A stretch of 64,000 nt of DNA from Lachnospiraceae bacterium UBA7182 (GCA_002491115.1 DKVI01000021.1:1-64000), one strand, 5' to 3'; counted from the stretch's first letter, positions 26,361 to 36,361 are shown. Notes: a model not told the origin generated them from the letters alone. A program made the numbers and translations.

Positions 26361-27812
26361 CTATTTTACTTCATTCACTTCCAGAGCCAGCTTTTCCAGA
26401 ATATCGGCCGTCTCCCTGGCCGTGCGTGTCAGGCTGCTTCCCGGCAGATGAAGCAGCCAGCTGTGGAAGGCCCTGCACAGATTGGATTCGTTAATCCAGA
26501 TGGAACAAAGCCCGTCAGACAGCGGAAACTGACTGGTAGTAAAGAAGCCGATCCCTTTCTCTTCGGAAGTACACACGGCAAGATAATCGGGAAATATTTT
26601 TTCCCGGAAAATACAGCCAGCCACATCCCCGGAGCGGATTGCGGCTGCCAGCTCCTGCATCAGCCATGCACGTTCTTCAGGGGAAAACGGAGGGACAAGT
26701 TCAACCGGATAGTCATCCAGCGTTCCGTCTTCCATAAAACGCCGAAGTCCTGCCTCCGAAAAGACCGTATAAAAATGAGAGACCGATCGTAAAAGAGAAA
26801 AACGCTCCTTCGCCGCTTGCAGGATCTGTTCAAATTTGGGCACTCCTTCCCGTATATGAGACAAAACAAACGCATCCGAGTAAAATCTTCCAAAACAGGG
26901 CTGATCCATAACCATATAAAATCCGTCCGGCTCCGTACAGCGTTGATAAGAACTTAAAATTTCCAGAGGATCGCTGGTATACCGGATCAGACTGTGGCAT
27001 TTTTCGGTCAATGTGCGGAAATACCGCTGATAATAAGCAATAGCATCCGGAGACCGCAAAAGCAATGCGCTTGCATTGTCCTCCGACAGGCAGACCACAC
27101 AACTGTGTGTTACCATAAAATAAGGAAACGGATCACTGTAGCGGCTGATAATTCTGTTGTCATAGTAATAATATGGATGGTAATGCTGCTTTGAAAGCAG
27201 GCAAATCGGAAAGATTCGGCAGAAACATTCCAAATTGTACAGATTAATATCCGCACCGGCGGAGGATGCGTCAAAACAGATAATCTGACTTATTTCCATG
27301 GTCATTCTCTCGTCCATATAACGATAGATCAATGCAGAAGTCAGCATTGCATCCGTAGGCGAAACAGTCAGTTCCATCCTGGCATCCGGCCGCGCCATCT
27401 CCTCTGAAAACACCATACGCAGCAAAAACTGTACATTTGTTTCACCTATAAAAACAGACCGTTCACCTGCATACTGATCAAGATTCATCAACAGCCTGGT
27501 TTCCTCAAAGGCTGTAGCGGTAAAGTCCAGACAGGACAGATTACTGAACAATTTGCTGATTAATTCCCGGGACCGGCGAATCCCTTCTTTTTCAAACTGG
27601 GCATCATAATAAGAACGAAACTGCTTCTCTTCTTCGGGCGTCAGTTTCAAATGATAAATCAAATCGTCCAAAGTATGATATGCCAGCACGCGTTTGCCGG
27701 TCAGCGTCTTGGAAAGCTGCGTGCGCTCCACACCTGACAGCCGGGCCAGCGCGGAAACAGACATCTGCTTTTTTTGCATCAGTTCCCGTAAATATTCGCT
27801 AAATAAAAGCAT
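26361..27812 (-). CDS. XRE-type helix-turn-helix regulator with long C-terminal domain
   Basis: The 483-residue protein starts MLLFSEYLRELMQKKQMSVS. Residues 1-60 form an XRE-like HTH (SALARLSGVERTQLSKTLTGKR). The remaining 420 residues match no domain I can name. The start at 27812 is chosen for the GAGGGGTGG ribosome site and the HTH position; the in-frame extension to 27905 has no such support. It lies about 100 bp upstream of the giant surface-protein gene on the same strand, with no clear terminator between, so it may control or be co-transcribed with it. The size suggests a ligand-sensing or oligomerising C-terminal part. DNA target unknown. Confidence 0.75.
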   Translation of the reverse strand: MLLFSEYLRELMQKKQMSVSALARLSGVERTQLSKTLTGKRVLAYHTLDDLIYHLKLTPEEEKQFRSYYDAQFEKEGIRRSRELISKLFSNLSCLDFTATAFEETRLLMNLDQYAGERSVFIGETNVQFLLRMVFSEEMARPDARMELTVSPTDAMLTSALIYRYMDERMTMEISQIICFDASSAGADINLYNLECFCRIFPICLLSKQHYHPYYYYDNRIISRYSDPFPYFMVTHSCVVCLSEDNASALLLRSPDAIAYYQRYFRTLTEKCHSLIRYTSDPLEILSSYQRCTEPDGFYMVMDQPCFGRFYSDAFVLSHIREGVPKFEQILQAAKERFSLLRSVSHFYTVFSEAGLRRFMEDGTLDDYPVELVPPFSPEERAWLMQELAAAIRSGDVAGCIFREKIFPDYLAVCTSEEKGIGFFTTSQFPLSDGLCSIWINESNLCRAFHSWLLHLPGSSLTRTARETADILEKLALEVNEVK

Positions 27813-28172
27813 ATTTTCCACCCCTCTTCCTGCATTCACTATAACACAGGAAGACTGCTTAATGTGTGCCTGATTTTTATTATTTTCGGTCACAGTCGAT
27901 GTCACACCACAAGAGGGTAAGCTGCCCGTCTTTCCGTTTTCTCACCATAACTTAAGGACAACAAATAGCCTGGTGGGTGCTTTGCCACTATAAAAGAAAA
28001 GAAGAATCCCTGGACTGTGCTGTAACACGGTTCAGGGATTCGTTCTTTCGTCCGGATGGACTTCTCATTTCTTTTAACCTACTGGCATTATAGCATATGC
28101 AATTTTGATTTGCAATATACTTTCCTTACTTTTGTAACATTCTCCCGCACCTTACAAATGTGTGATTTTGTG
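27813..28172. other. Intergenic stretch without a gene
   Basis: Contains the minus-strand terminator of the pheS-pheT-queA operon (27991-28041) and, near the regulator start, a possible -10 box. No ORF or RNA gene was recognised in the rest. Confidence 0.6.
27991..28041 (-). terminator. Terminator of the pheS-pheT-queA operon
   Basis: Inverted repeat GAATCCCTG (28004-28012) / CAGGGATTC (28033-28041). On the minus strand it is followed by TTCTTTTCTTTTAT. Confidence 0.7.
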
Positions 28173-29228
28173 TTAATAGATAAACATCGCATCCCCAAAA
28201 CTGAAAAACCGATACCGTTCTTTTACAGCCTCCGCATAAGCGGCCATGATCTTTTCCCGCCCCGCCAGGGCAGAGACAAGCATCAGAAGGGTGGACTCGG
28301 GCAGATGGAAATTGGTGATCAGGCAGTCTGTCAGTTTAAACCGGTATCCCGGATAGATAAAAATATCCGTCCAGCCGCTTCCTGCTTTTAAGACACCGTC
28401 CTCTCCGGCTGCCGATTCCAGCGTCCGGCAGCTGGTTGTGCCGACAGCGATCATTCTTCCGCCGCGGGCCTTCGTCTCGTTGATCAGCTTTGCCTGATCC
28501 TCCTCCACCACATAATATTCCGAATGCATATGGTGTTCCAGGATATTTTCCACCTTGACGGGGCGAAAAGTCCCCAGTCCCACATGCAGCGTCACATGGG
28601 CGATATTTACACCTTTTTCTCTTATGTCATCCAGGAGTTCCGGTGTAAAATGAAGCCCTGCCGTGGGTGCGGCGGCAGAGCCGTCGTGCTTCGCGTAGAC
28701 TGTCTGATAGCGGTTCTTATCTTCCAACTGATGCGTAATATACGGAGGCAGGGGCATCTGCCCCAACTGATCCAGGATCTCTTCAAAGATACCTTCGTAG
28801 AAAAAGCGGATCAGACGATTGCCGTCTTCCACAATATCCAGTACTTCCGCATTAAGAAGCCCGCCGCCGAAACTGATCCTCGCGCCCGGTCTGGCTTTTT
28901 TGCCCGGCTTTACCAGCGTCTCCCATACATTGTCTTCCTTTCGCTTCAGCAAAAGAACCTCTACTTTTGCGTCGGTCCCCACTTTACTGCCGATCAGGCG
29001 CGCCGGGATTACTTTCGTATCATTCACTACCAGGCAGTCTCCCGGATGTAAATACTCCGTAATTTCCTTAAATATATGATGTTCTGTCGCCCCGGTCTTC
29101 CGGTCCAGCAAAAGGAGCCTGGAAGACGCACGATCCTTCAAAGGATCCTGCGCAATCAGTTCCTGGGGAAGTTCATAATAAAAATCGTGTAAATTCATAC
29201 CGTCCGTTTCCGTCCGCGGCTTCCTCAT
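28173..29228 (-). CDS. queA: S-adenosylmethionine:tRNA ribosyltransferase-isomerase
   Basis: QueA transfers and isomerises the ribosyl group of SAM onto 7-aminomethyl-deazaguanine in tRNA, giving epoxyqueuosine. Typical motifs are present: [56 protein letters not shown]-like [14 protein letters not shown] and [15 protein letters not shown]. The length of 341-351 residues is normal. The ATG at 29228 overlaps the pheT stop (ATGA), implying translational coupling. The ATG at 29198, right before the first conserved motif, is an alternative start. As the last gene of a T-box-controlled operon, it would be expressed with phenylalanyl-tRNA synthetase. Confidence 0.95.
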   Translation of the reverse strand: MRKPRTETDGMNLHDFYYELPQELIAQDPLKDRASSRLLLLDRKTGATEHHIFKEITEYLHPGDCLVVNDTKVIPARLIGSKVGTDAKVEVLLLKRKEDNVWETLVKPGKKARPGARISFGGGLLNAEVLDIVEDGNRLIRFFYEGIFEEILDQLGQMPLPPYITHQLEDKNRYQTVYAKHDGSAAAPTAGLHFTPELLDDIREKGVNIAHVTLHVGLGTFRPVKVENILEHHMHSEYYVVEEDQAKLINETKARGGRMIAVGTTSCRTLESAAGEDGVLKAGSGWTDIFIYPGYRFKLTDCLITNFHLPESTLLMLVSALAGREKIMAAYAEAVKERYRFFSFGDAMFIY

Positions 29229-31645
29229 TGTCTTAACTCCGCGCCCAGGGACTGGAGGCCGTTTAAGATCTTCTTCATGACAGCCGTAATCTCTTCCTCT
29301 TTCAGCGTCCGGTCTTTTGCCCGGAAACGGATGGAGTATGCTACGGATTTACAGCCTTCTTTGATCTGGGAGCCTTCATAAACGTCAAACAGCTCATAGC
29401 TTTCCAGTATTTTTCCGCCCCGCACCGTGAGTACTTCTTCGATCTGCCCTGCAAGGACGGACTTGGGAACCGTCATGGATAAATCCCTGGTTACAGCCGG
29501 GAATTTCGCAATGCCTTCGTATTTCCGGTCAAAGGTCGCCCGCTCAACGACAGTCGGCATATCCAGCACGACCACATAAGCGCGCTCACCGATGCCGTAG
29601 GTATTCAGGACGGTGGGATGCACTTCTCCCATATATCCGATCAGAGTCTTTCCATAGAAAATATTCGCCTGGCGGCCAGGATGCAGGAAAGGCTTACCTG
29701 ACTTGGGATCGTAAGTTTCTTTCTCATGCATACCGATCTTGTCCAGAAATTCTTCCACAACGCCTTTCATGGTGAAGAAATCTCCCTCGCCGTACATGCC
29801 CAGCGTAAACTGCATACGCTCGTCAGGAAGCTCGGTAAGAGGCAGGCTTTTGGGCAGGTAAATATTGCCCAGCTCATAAAGGCGCACATCTTTATTCCTG
29901 TGATTATAGTTAAATGCCAGAGAAGTCAGCATCCCGTTTAAGGAAGTAGTTCTCATAATGGAGAAATCTTCTCCCAGCGGATTTAAAATCCGAATGGCGT
30001 TTCGTTCCGGCGCGTCCTCGGGAAGCATCAGTTTGTCAAACACCTTCGGGCTTTCAAAGCTGTAGCTCATGCCCTGGGAAAATCCGCAGAACTCCGCAAT
30101 ATCCCTGGCCACAGCCTCCACCCTTAAGTAAAACGGAAGCTTTCCTGTGGTCGCCTCCCCTTTGGGAAGGGTGGTGGGGATATTGTCATATCCGTAGAAA
30201 CGGGCCACTTCCTCGGCGATATCTGCCGGACGCAGCAAATCCTGGCGGAAAGAAGGCACGACAATCTCGCCTGCCGCCTCATCATAGACAAGTTCCAGCG
30301 GCTTAAAGTAAGAAAGCATCTGTTCTTTACCGATGTCCGTTCCCAGCAGCGCGTTGATACGCTCCGGTTCAAACGGAATACGGACGGGCATCTTCTCTTT
30401 TTTGTATACATCTACTACACCGTCCACCACCTCGCCGGCGCCCAGTTCTTCGATCAGCTGGCAGGCGCGGTTGATCGCCGCCAGGGCATTGTCAGGGTCT
30501 AAACCTTTCTCGAATTTGCCGGACGCTTCCGTACGAAGGCCTATTTTTTTGCTGGAAAGACGAATGTTTGTACCGTCAAAGCAGGCCGCCTCAAACAGCA
30601 TGGTGTGTACCTGGTCGGTAATCATGGAATTTTCGCCGCCCATGATGCCTGCCAGACCTACCGCTTTCTCCCCGTCACAGATCATCAGAACCGAATCGTC
30701 CATGGTACGTTCCTGCCCGTCCAGCGTCACGAATTTTTCACCGTCTGCCGCCCGGCGCACAACGATCTTATGTCCTGCAATTGTATCCAGGTCATAGGCG
30801 TGCATGGGCTGTCCGTACTCTTCCATTACATAGTTGGTGATATCCACCACATTGTTGATAGGGCGGATGCCCACAGATGCCAGTCTTCTCTGCATCCATG
30901 CGGGGGACGGGGCAAGCCTGATATTTTTCACGATTCTGGCACAGTAGCGGGGGCAAAGATCCATGTCTTTTACTTCCACCTGAATGTATTGGTTCACATC
31001 ATCCCCGCTTCCTTTTACCGCCACAACCGGAGGATTGAAACTTTTATGGAATGTGGCCGCCGTCTCTCTGGCAAGTCCCAGGATGCTGTAGCAGTCCACA
31101 CGGTTTGAGGTAATCTCAAACTCAAAAGCCACGTCCCGGAGCCCTAACGCCTCAACAGCGTCATCGCCTACTTTGGCATCCGCGGGGAAAATATAGATTC
31201 CTTCTTCCGGCGCTTCCGGGTACATATCGCGGCCGGAACCCAGTTCTTCGATGGAGCACATCATGCCGTTGGATTCGATCCCGCGAAGTTTCCCTTTCTT
31301 AATCTTCAGTCCGCCCGCCGTCATTTTGCCGTCGTGGGTTCCTGCCACACGACCGCCGTCCAGAACTACCGGTACTTTATCACCTTCTTTTACATTGGGC
31401 GCGCCGGTGACAATCTGGACAGGTTTTTCCTCTCCCACATCTACCTGACATACGATCAGTTTATCTGCGTCGGGATGACGCTCTATCTTATCAATCTGGC
31501 CGATTACGATACGCTCCAAATCGGCATCCATCTTCCGAAATCCCTCTACTTTGGAGCCGGACAGCGTCATGGCGTCCGTAAATTCCTGGGCACTCACATC
31601 CAGATCCGGCACATATGCTTTTATCCATGATAATGATGCATTCAT
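29225..31645 (-). CDS. pheT: Phenylalanine-tRNA ligase beta subunit
   Basis: The beta subunit (806 residues) of the heterotetrameric enzyme that charges tRNA-Phe. It contains an N-terminal tRNA-binding OB domain ([18 protein letters not shown]), B3/B4 editing-domain sequence, B5 domain and a C-terminal anticodon-binding fold ([13 protein letters not shown]...[16 protein letters not shown]). Length is standard. AGGAGG precedes the ATG. The gene lies 38 bp after pheS and overlaps queA by 4 bp, within one T-box-regulated transcript. Confidence 0.97.
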   Translation of the reverse strand: MNASLSWIKAYVPDLDVSAQEFTDAMTLSGSKVEGFRKMDADLERIVIGQIDKIERHPDADKLIVCQVDVGEEKPVQIVTGAPNVKEGDKVPVVLDGGRVAGTHDGKMTAGGLKIKKGKLRGIESNGMMCSIEELGSGRDMYPEAPEEGIYIFPADAKVGDDAVEALGLRDVAFEFEITSNRVDCYSILGLARETAATFHKSFNPPVVAVKGSGDDVNQYIQVEVKDMDLCPRYCARIVKNIRLAPSPAWMQRRLASVGIRPINNVVDITNYVMEEYGQPMHAYDLDTIAGHKIVVRRAADGEKFVTLDGQERTMDDSVLMICDGEKAVGLAGIMGGENSMITDQVHTMLFEAACFDGTNIRLSSKKIGLRTEASGKFEKGLDPDNALAAINRACQLIEELGAGEVVDGVVDVYKKEKMPVRIPFEPERINALLGTDIGKEQMLSYFKPLELVYDEAAGEIVVPSFRQDLLRPADIAEEVARFYGYDNIPTTLPKGEATTGKLPFYLRVEAVARDIAEFCGFSQGMSYSFESPKVFDKLMLPEDAPERNAIRILNPLGEDFSIMRTTSLNGMLTSLAFNYNHRNKDVRLYELGNIYLPKSLPLTELPDERMQFTLGMYGEGDFFTMKGVVEEFLDKIGMHEKETYDPKSGKPFLHPGRQANIFYGKTLIGYMGEVHPTVLNTYGIGERAYVVVLDMPTVVERATFDRKYEGIAKFPAVTRDLSMTVPKSVLAGQIEEVLTVRGGKILESYELFDVYEGSQIKEGCKSVAYSIRFRAKDRTLKEEEITAVMKKILNGLQSLGAELRQ

Positions 31646-31683
31646 ACTATTCTAATCCTCCTATTATAGTTCCGCTGGTTATA

Positions 31684-32703
31684 CTAAAACTGTTTCAGAA
31701 ATCTTATGTCATTCTCATACAAGAGTCTCATATCGTCAATCTCATATTTTAACAGCGCGATGCGCTCTAACCCCACACCGAAGGCAAAGCCTGTGTATTC
31801 TTCCGGATCAATGCCGCACATTTCCAGCACATGGGGATGGACCATGCCGCAGCCCAGGATCTCTATCCAGCCGGAACCTTTACAGAAACGGCACCCCTTA
31901 CCCCCACATTTAAAGCAGGATACATCCACTTCCGCACTGGGTTCCGTGAACGGGAAATGGTGCGGCCGGAATTTCGTTTTCGTGTCTTCACCGAAAAGCT
32001 CTTTGGCAAAGGCTTCCAGCGTTCCTTTCAAATCCGCGAACGTAATATTTTTATCGATGACCAGTCCTTCAATTTGATGGAAGGAAGGCGAATGGGTGGC
32101 GTCCACCTCATCGGAACGGAACACGCGCCCCGGAGAGATCATGCGGATGGGCAGCTTTCCTTTCTCCATAGTGCGGGCCTGCACCGGGGAAGTCTGGGTA
32201 CGCAAAACAATCTCTTTGTTGATATAAAAAGTATCCTGTTCATCCTTGGCCGGGTGATTGGCAGGGATATTCAGTTTTTCAAAATTATAAAGATCATATT
32301 CTACTTCCGGCCCTTCGATCACCTCATAGCCCATACCGATAAAAATGCGCTCCACTTCCTCCAGCGCAATGGTATTCGGATGGCGATGACCGACACTGTT
32401 CTTCTTCGCCGGAAGGGTCACATCGATGACTTCGCTTTTTAAACGCATCTCCAGGAGCATCTGCTCCATATTCTTTTTTGCTTCTTCCATGACCCGTTCA
32501 ATCTCCGCACGGGTATCGTTGACCAGTTGTCCAAAGGCCGGACGGTCTTCGGGCGCAATCTCTTTCATACTCTTTAAAAGAGCGGTCAGTTCTCCTTTTT
32601 TTCCCAGTACAGACACGCGCACATCGTTTAACGCTTCCGGATTCTGGGATGCTTTGATCCTGTTTATGGCTTCCTCTCTGATCTTCTGCAATCTCTCTTT
32701 CAT
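31684..32703 (-). CDS. pheS: Phenylalanine-tRNA ligase alpha subunit
   Basis: The catalytic alpha subunit, 339 residues. It has an N-terminal coiled coil (residues 1-90), followed by class II aminoacyl-tRNA synthetase motifs: [21 protein letters not shown], motif 2 region [26 protein letters not shown], and motif 3 [15 protein letters not shown] near the C-terminus. A zinc-like [17 protein letters not shown] insertion is present, as in many Firmicutes PheS. AAAGGAG stands eight bases before the ATG. The gene is first in the operon, directly behind the T-box leader. Confidence 0.97.
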   Translation of the reverse strand: MKERLQKIREEAINRIKASQNPEALNDVRVSVLGKKGELTALLKSMKEIAPEDRPAFGQLVNDTRAEIERVMEEAKKNMEQMLLEMRLKSEVIDVTLPAKKNSVGHRHPNTIALEEVERIFIGMGYEVIEGPEVEYDLYNFEKLNIPANHPAKDEQDTFYINKEIVLRTQTSPVQARTMEKGKLPIRMISPGRVFRSDEVDATHSPSFHQIEGLVIDKNITFADLKGTLEAFAKELFGEDTKTKFRPHHFPFTEPSAEVDVSCFKCGGKGCRFCKGSGWIEILGCGMVHPHVLEMCGIDPEEYTGFAFGVGLERIALLKYEIDDMRLLYENDIRFLKQF

Positions 32704-32734
32704 AATCTTAACTCCTTTTCTTCTCTGCCTGCAG

Positions 32735-32992
32735 ACGCAAAAAAACTCCGTCTCTCCTGTATAGGGACGAAGTTCATGTTCCGCGGTACCACCCTGGTTC
32801 CCGGACCGGCCGGGCTCTCATACTGCGTAACGTGCAGGCGACGTCATTCCCTACTGCATAAAGGTTCAGGAATGCTGCTCGGGTGGGAAATTCGCAGGCC
32901 TGCCTGAACCCGGAAGGGCTTTCAGCCGATGACCCTTCCTCTCTGACGGAAAACAGACTGCTACTGACACTTTCACCGCATTTCACATATTA
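32735..32992 (-). promoter_or_regulatory. T-box riboswitch leader of pheS-pheT-queA
   Basis: The minus strand carries AGGGTGGTACCGCGG (about 32781-32795), the T-box core that pairs with the acceptor end of uncharged tRNA. A terminator follows (stem ACTCCGTCTCTC / GGGACGAAGT-type, then seven T at about 32737-32770). The 5' part has an AGTA-type stem I region. The gene context indicates tRNA-Phe; a UUC in GCGAATTTCCC is the candidate specifier, not proven. Uncharged tRNA-Phe would promote readthrough. Confidence 0.92.
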
Positions 32993-32998
32993 ATGATA

Positions 32999-33026
32999 AC
33001 TATAACACAAACTTTCCCAAAGTCAA
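32999..33026 (-). promoter_or_regulatory. Promoter of the pheS operon
   Basis: Minus strand TTGACT (33021-33026), 16 bp, TATAGT (32999-33004). Transcription would begin near 32992, at the start of the T-box leader. Confidence 0.75.
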
Positions 33027-33132
33027 GTATTTTTTCATCCCTCATCTCTGTTTTTAATGTGATACAAAAAAGCCTCTCTTCCGCCGCATAAGTCGGTGTA
33101 AAATGGTGTGGCGGGTGGTGTAACAGCTTCCG

Positions 33133-33498
33133 TTAGCTTTTCTCTCTCATATCCTGTTTTCGTAGCCAACGCTTCAAAATATACTGCCAATTCATTCCAT
33201 CTTGCAATACCCGAAGAATAGTCACTACTGACAATCTGTCATCTACAATATAAAACAAAAGATATGTACGATATGGTTTAAGATAAATATCATATCCCCT
33301 GTACCGAATCCCTGTCGTATTGTGGCCTGTGGGAAACATTCTTAAACCGTCAACCGCTGTTTTTATCTTCTTCGTAAAATTCTCACCCAATTCACGATAT
33401 TTGAAATTATCTAAAATATATTTCTTCATTCCCCGAATATCGTCTCTACTACTATATGTATATTTAATCCTATATTTCTTCTGCAATATGCCACCCAC
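33133..33498 (-). CDS. RelE/ParE-family toxin
   Basis: The protein of about 121 residues has the compact RelE/ParE fold pattern: an N-terminal strand (YRIKYTYSSRDDIRGMKKYI), a helix pair, then RMFPTGHNTTGIRYRGYDIYLKPYRTYLLFYIVDD and VTILRVLQDGMNW, matching the ParE beta-sheet motif in which a basic residue contacts the target. Such proteins poison gyrase or cleave mRNA; the sequence does not settle which. The GTG at 33498 directly follows the antitoxin stop; a TTG at 33486 is an alternative start. The C-terminal tail is unusually long (about 20 residues, basic). Confidence 0.8.
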   Translation of the reverse strand: MGGILQKKYRIKYTYSSRDDIRGMKKYILDNFKYRELGENFTKKIKTAVDGLRMFPTGHNTTGIRYRGYDIYLKPYRTYLLFYIVDDRLSVVTILRVLQDGMNWQYILKRWLRKQDMREKS

Positions 33499-33500
33499 TC

Positions 33501-33659
33501 TTAAATTGCATCAATTTCAGCCCACAATTCGCTTTCGTCCAAAACCCTCCCATGCTCCACATCATCTAACGCTTCATCCAGTTTTGTTAACAGGGCATCC
33601 ATAGCATTTTCTACGGTATAAGAACTTTCACTTGTTTTAACTGCTTCCGCTAATGCCAT
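33501..33659 (-). CDS. Antitoxin of the RelE/ParE pair
   Basis: A small acidic protein of 52 residues (MALAEAVKTSESSYTVENAM...WAEIDAI) two bases upstream of the toxin gene. The start at 33659 is chosen because GGAGGAG lies eight bases upstream; a longer frame to 33722 has no ribosome site. The composition (helical, acidic C-terminal half) and gene order fit a cognate antitoxin. No DNA-binding domain is evident, so autoregulation is uncertain. Confidence 0.7.
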   Translation of the reverse strand: MALAEAVKTSESSYTVENAMDALLTKLDEALDDVEHGRVLDESELWAEIDAI

Positions 33660-33793
33660 AAAACCATCTCCTCCAAATCGTATGATTGAAACACCGTGTC
33701 TTTTATTATATGCTACTATCATTTATTTTACAAGGTTTTACGCAAAACTGATAAACTGAATCATACAAAATAAAAAAGAGCGAGCCTACAGGC

Positions 33794-33883
33794 AGATTAC
33801 CCCCGCTTACGCGGGGAAAACATCTTTGTATATATGAGAATCTCCACTTCTACAAGGATCACCCCTGCCTATGCAGGGAACAA
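33794..33883. CRISPR. Two-repeat CRISPR-like relic (type I-E-like repeat)
   Basis: Two 28-bp palindromic units lie at 33794-33821 and 33856-33883, separated by 34 bp. They read AGATTACCCCCGCTTACGCG(GGGAAAAC) and GGATCACCCCTGCCTATGCA(GGGAACAA). They resemble GGATCACCCCCGC...GCGGGGAA repeats of type I-E arrays. They differ at 8 positions, and the stem changes are paired (CCCGC/GCGGG against CCTGC/GCAGG), keeping the hairpin. No cas genes are present in the window. It is most likely a degenerate end of a lost array. Confidence 0.5.
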
Positions 33884-33905
33884 GCGAAAAAGGACAAGCG
33901 AACTT

Positions 33906-34721
33906 TCACCTCCCCCACGCCTGCGCCGCCCTCCACTCGTTCAGTTCCAGCCCGATTAACAGGATATACATCACAAAATACAGCCAGAACATCAAAAGCA
34001 CCAGTGTCGTCAGGCTTCCGTACATATTGAAGGCGTTGCTGTACTTGATGTATACGGAAAAGCCAAACGAAAACAGATACCAGGCCCCCGCCGAAAAGAT
34101 AGCCCCCGGAAGCTGATCGAAAAAACCGGCCCTGCGGTTGGGCAAAAACATGTACAGCGCCGCGAAAAAGGCGGTGAACAAAGCCAGCATAAGCGCCAGG
34201 CGGAAGGAAAGGATAACCCGGGTAAAGATTGCCAAAAAAGGAAAATACTGTTCAAACAGCTCATGGATGGAATACCCGAATATGATCAGCACCATGGTCG
34301 CCACAATCAGCGCCACAAACAGAAGAGCGAAAAGCGCCCCCCGAAGCCGAAGCATAAAATAGTTGGGCGCGCGCTCCACCCGGCAGATCGAATTCATCCC
34401 CTTATTAAGGGCCATAAAGCTTTTGCCGGCGGACCATACCATCACCAGTGCCGATATGGACACAGTTGCCACCGTACGGCTGTATATCTCGTCGATAATG
34501 CCAAACAGCCAGCTCTGGAAGGTGATGGGAACAAAATCCCGGATCAGCCCGTAAAAATCCGCCTTCCCCACGTCGGTAAACTGAATCAAAGATAAAAGCA
34601 TAATCGCCAGCGGAAAAAAAGAAAGCATGATAAAATAAGCCGCCTGAGCCGCATAGGCACTCACATGACTTTTCTCCACGTCCCTTTTCATATCGATTAC
34701 TGCCGCGATCCAACGTATCAT
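33906..34721 (-). CDS. YihY/BrkB-family inner-membrane protein
   Basis: This 271-residue protein has about six membrane segments. Family features are the N-terminal SAYAAQAAYFIMLSFFPLAIML, MVWSAGKSFMALNKGMNSI, and the C-terminal LPNRRAGFFDQLPGAIFSAGAWYLFSFGFSVYI...YGSLTTLVLLMFWLYFVMYILLIGLELN. This is the conserved YihY/virulence-factor-BrkB pattern. Once annotated as RNase BN, the family is now thought to have a transport or envelope role, which is not established. The gene lies 41 bp downstream of the SpoIID-like gene on the same strand and may be co-transcribed with it. Confidence 0.9.
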   Translation of the reverse strand: MIRWIAAVIDMKRDVEKSHVSAYAAQAAYFIMLSFFPLAIMLLSLIQFTDVGKADFYGLIRDFVPITFQSWLFGIIDEIYSRTVATVSISALVMVWSAGKSFMALNKGMNSICRVERAPNYFMLRLRGALFALLFVALIVATMVLIIFGYSIHELFEQYFPFLAIFTRVILSFRLALMLALFTAFFAALYMFLPNRRAGFFDQLPGAIFSAGAWYLFSFGFSVYIKYSNAFNMYGSLTTLVLLMFWLYFVMYILLIGLELNEWRAAQAWGR

Positions 34722-34762
34722 CTTTTATCCGTTCCTTTTTTACTGTTTCTATCATACCTGAT

Positions 34763-36073
34763 CTATTCCAGGCTTGCAAGGCTTATTCCCTCATAAAAAT
34801 ACTTAAGGATTTCGTCATAACCATATCCCTCTTCCGCCAGTGTCTTCGCGCCGTTCTGGCTCATGCCTGCCCCGTGCCCCAGACCACCGCCTGTAACCTG
34901 ATAGCCGGCAAGTTTCCCTTCCTCTTCCACCGGATCCAGGACAAAATATCCGCTGGGCAGAAGATTGCCGCCCTGGCTTACTTTTCCGTCGTTTCTGTGG
35001 ACTTCCCCGCCGGGTATGCCCAGCATCAGGCGGATGTTATACTCATATTTGATCTTCATCTGACCGTCCTCACCGGTAACCAGCATCTCCTGCGCCACAC
35101 CTCCCGCACCACGCCCGACGATTGCCACCTCCTTAACAGTGCCCGCCGTGTAAATGTCAGTCCAGGCATAGGTGTCTCCCTCCCGGGACATAATGCCGTC
35201 CTGGGTACGCCCTGCGCGCTCCTTCACCCATTTTTCCATATTTTGTTCAATCTGTGTCAAAGGCACATAGCAGCTCCACCGATACCACGGCTCCGATATT
35301 TCCAGATCATCGGGGTGTTTTTTCTCAATAAACCGTTCAAAGTCTTCCTCGTCGGTCAGATCCTTTTTAGAAGAAACAGAACTGACTCTTCTGGCTGTTA
35401 TGTACGGGGTATCTTCACTGCTGCCCTTTTCCCATATATTTTCGTCGGTGGTGCTTCCGCAGGAAGTGGAGAAATAATAGGCTTTAGCCGGCAAATCCCC
35501 ATACATCATAATCTGCCCTGCCGTCGTGGCCACTGCAAGATCCGTGGATTCCTGCACATCCACCTGATTGTATACCTGATAAGACACGCTGTCATCCACA
35601 TGGGCTTCATATTCCGGGTAGGCATAACCCTGCAGCTGCCAGACCGCATAAGTCCTGGCACAGACCGCCTGAGCTTTCAGAGCTTCCTCAGAGTAAGCGG
35701 AAGGCATCTCACTGGGCACGACTCTTTGCAGATATTCTTCCAGCGGAACTTCGTTGACGATCACCCAGCCCGGCTCTTCTTCATAATAGATCAGTTCTCC
35801 CGGATATTCTCTTTCCAGTTCCTTGTCCTCATGATAAATACTTCCGCCGTCTCCCAGCAGCAGCACCCGTATGGAAGCGTTTGACGCCGGAATCTCGAAT
35901 GTCTCCTCCGGCTCTATCGTCTGCTCTTCTTCCCCGGGAATCACCAGACGCTCTGCCTCCTCTGTATTCTTTTCTTCTGTCTTCCGGTCCGTTCCCGGCA
36001 GAATCAGAAATATAAAAAATCCTGTTAAAACTACCAGCAGCATGGCTTTTGCTTTTATTCTTTCCCGATTCAA
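34763..36073 (-). CDS. SpoIID/LytB-domain protein
   Basis: The protein (about 436 residues) has an N-terminal membrane anchor (AMLLVVLTGFFIFLILPG), a charged linker to about residue 75, and a SpoIID domain. Motifs are VVPSEMPSAYSEEALKAQAVCARTYAVW, YYFSTSCGSTTDEN, and a C-terminal GGGLGHGAGMSQNGAKTLAEEGYGY. In Bacillus SpoIID is a lytic transglycosylase acting in engulfment; the catalytic Glu of PSEM is present. The start is TTG at 36073 with GGGGAGGG six bases upstream; the longer frame runs into the 6S RNA terminator. Whether it is true SpoIID or a LytB-like paralogue is undecided. Confidence 0.85.
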   Translation of the reverse strand: MNRERIKAKAMLLVVLTGFFIFLILPGTDRKTEEKNTEEAERLVIPGEEEQTIEPEETFEIPASNASIRVLLLGDGGSIYHEDKELEREYPGELIYYEEEPGWVIVNEVPLEEYLQRVVPSEMPSAYSEEALKAQAVCARTYAVWQLQGYAYPEYEAHVDDSVSYQVYNQVDVQESTDLAVATTAGQIMMYGDLPAKAYYFSTSCGSTTDENIWEKGSSEDTPYITARRVSSVSSKKDLTDEEDFERFIEKKHPDDLEISEPWYRWSCYVPLTQIEQNMEKWVKERAGRTQDGIMSREGDTYAWTDIYTAGTVKEVAIVGRGAGGVAQEMLVTGEDGQMKIKYEYNIRLMLGIPGGEVHRNDGKVSQGGNLLPSGYFVLDPVEEEGKLAGYQVTGGGLGHGAGMSQNGAKTLAEEGYGYDEILKYFYEGISLASLE

Positions 36074-36114
36074 TGATATCCCTCCCCGGATTTTCGCCCC
36101 ACAATGCCAGACTG

Positions 36115-36160
36115 CCGAAAAAACGGGTACTGCGCCCTGCAAGGCGAAGTACCCGGTATC
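36115..36160 (-). terminator. Intrinsic terminator of the 6S RNA gene
   Basis: Minus strand CGGGTACTTCGCC...AGTACCCG stem (about 36123-36156) followed by TTTTTT (36118-36123). Confidence 0.85.
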
Positions 36161-36164
36161 TTCT

Positions 36165-36355
36165 GTTTCCCAAAGTGCCGTTCCCTGTATTTTGACGCCT
36201 AGCCAAAAGCTAGGTGGGCGACCGCAACAAGCGTTCAGCCTTCCACTGGCGTCCGAAAGGACGGAGGCATGGCATCCGGCTTGAGATATTGGAATCCCAT
36301 AAACGTAAATGTAGGTTCAAAATAACAGGGCTATCGAACACCCCAGGAAATCCAT
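36165..36355 (-). ncRNA. ssrS: 6S RNA
   Basis: The RNA mimics an open promoter and sequesters housekeeping RNA polymerase. The 5' end (TTTCCTGGGGTGTTCGATAG) pairs with the 3' end (GAACGGCACTTTGGGAAA) to form the closing stem. The middle contains TTTTGAACCTAC, GCCGGATGCCATGCCTCC and GGAAGGCTGAACGCTTGTTG, strings I recall from clostridial 6S RNAs. A strong promoter precedes it and an intrinsic terminator follows, with no ORF in between. Ends are approximate (about 190 nt). Confidence 0.85.
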
Positions 36356-36361
36356 GACACT

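Noticed and set aside
32774..32986. Short minus-strand ORF upstream of pheS
   Set aside because: It is the T-box leader; the conserved TGGTACCGCG core and terminator explain the sequence.
33794..33883. Functional CRISPR array
   Set aside because: Only two diverged repeats and no cas genes in the window.
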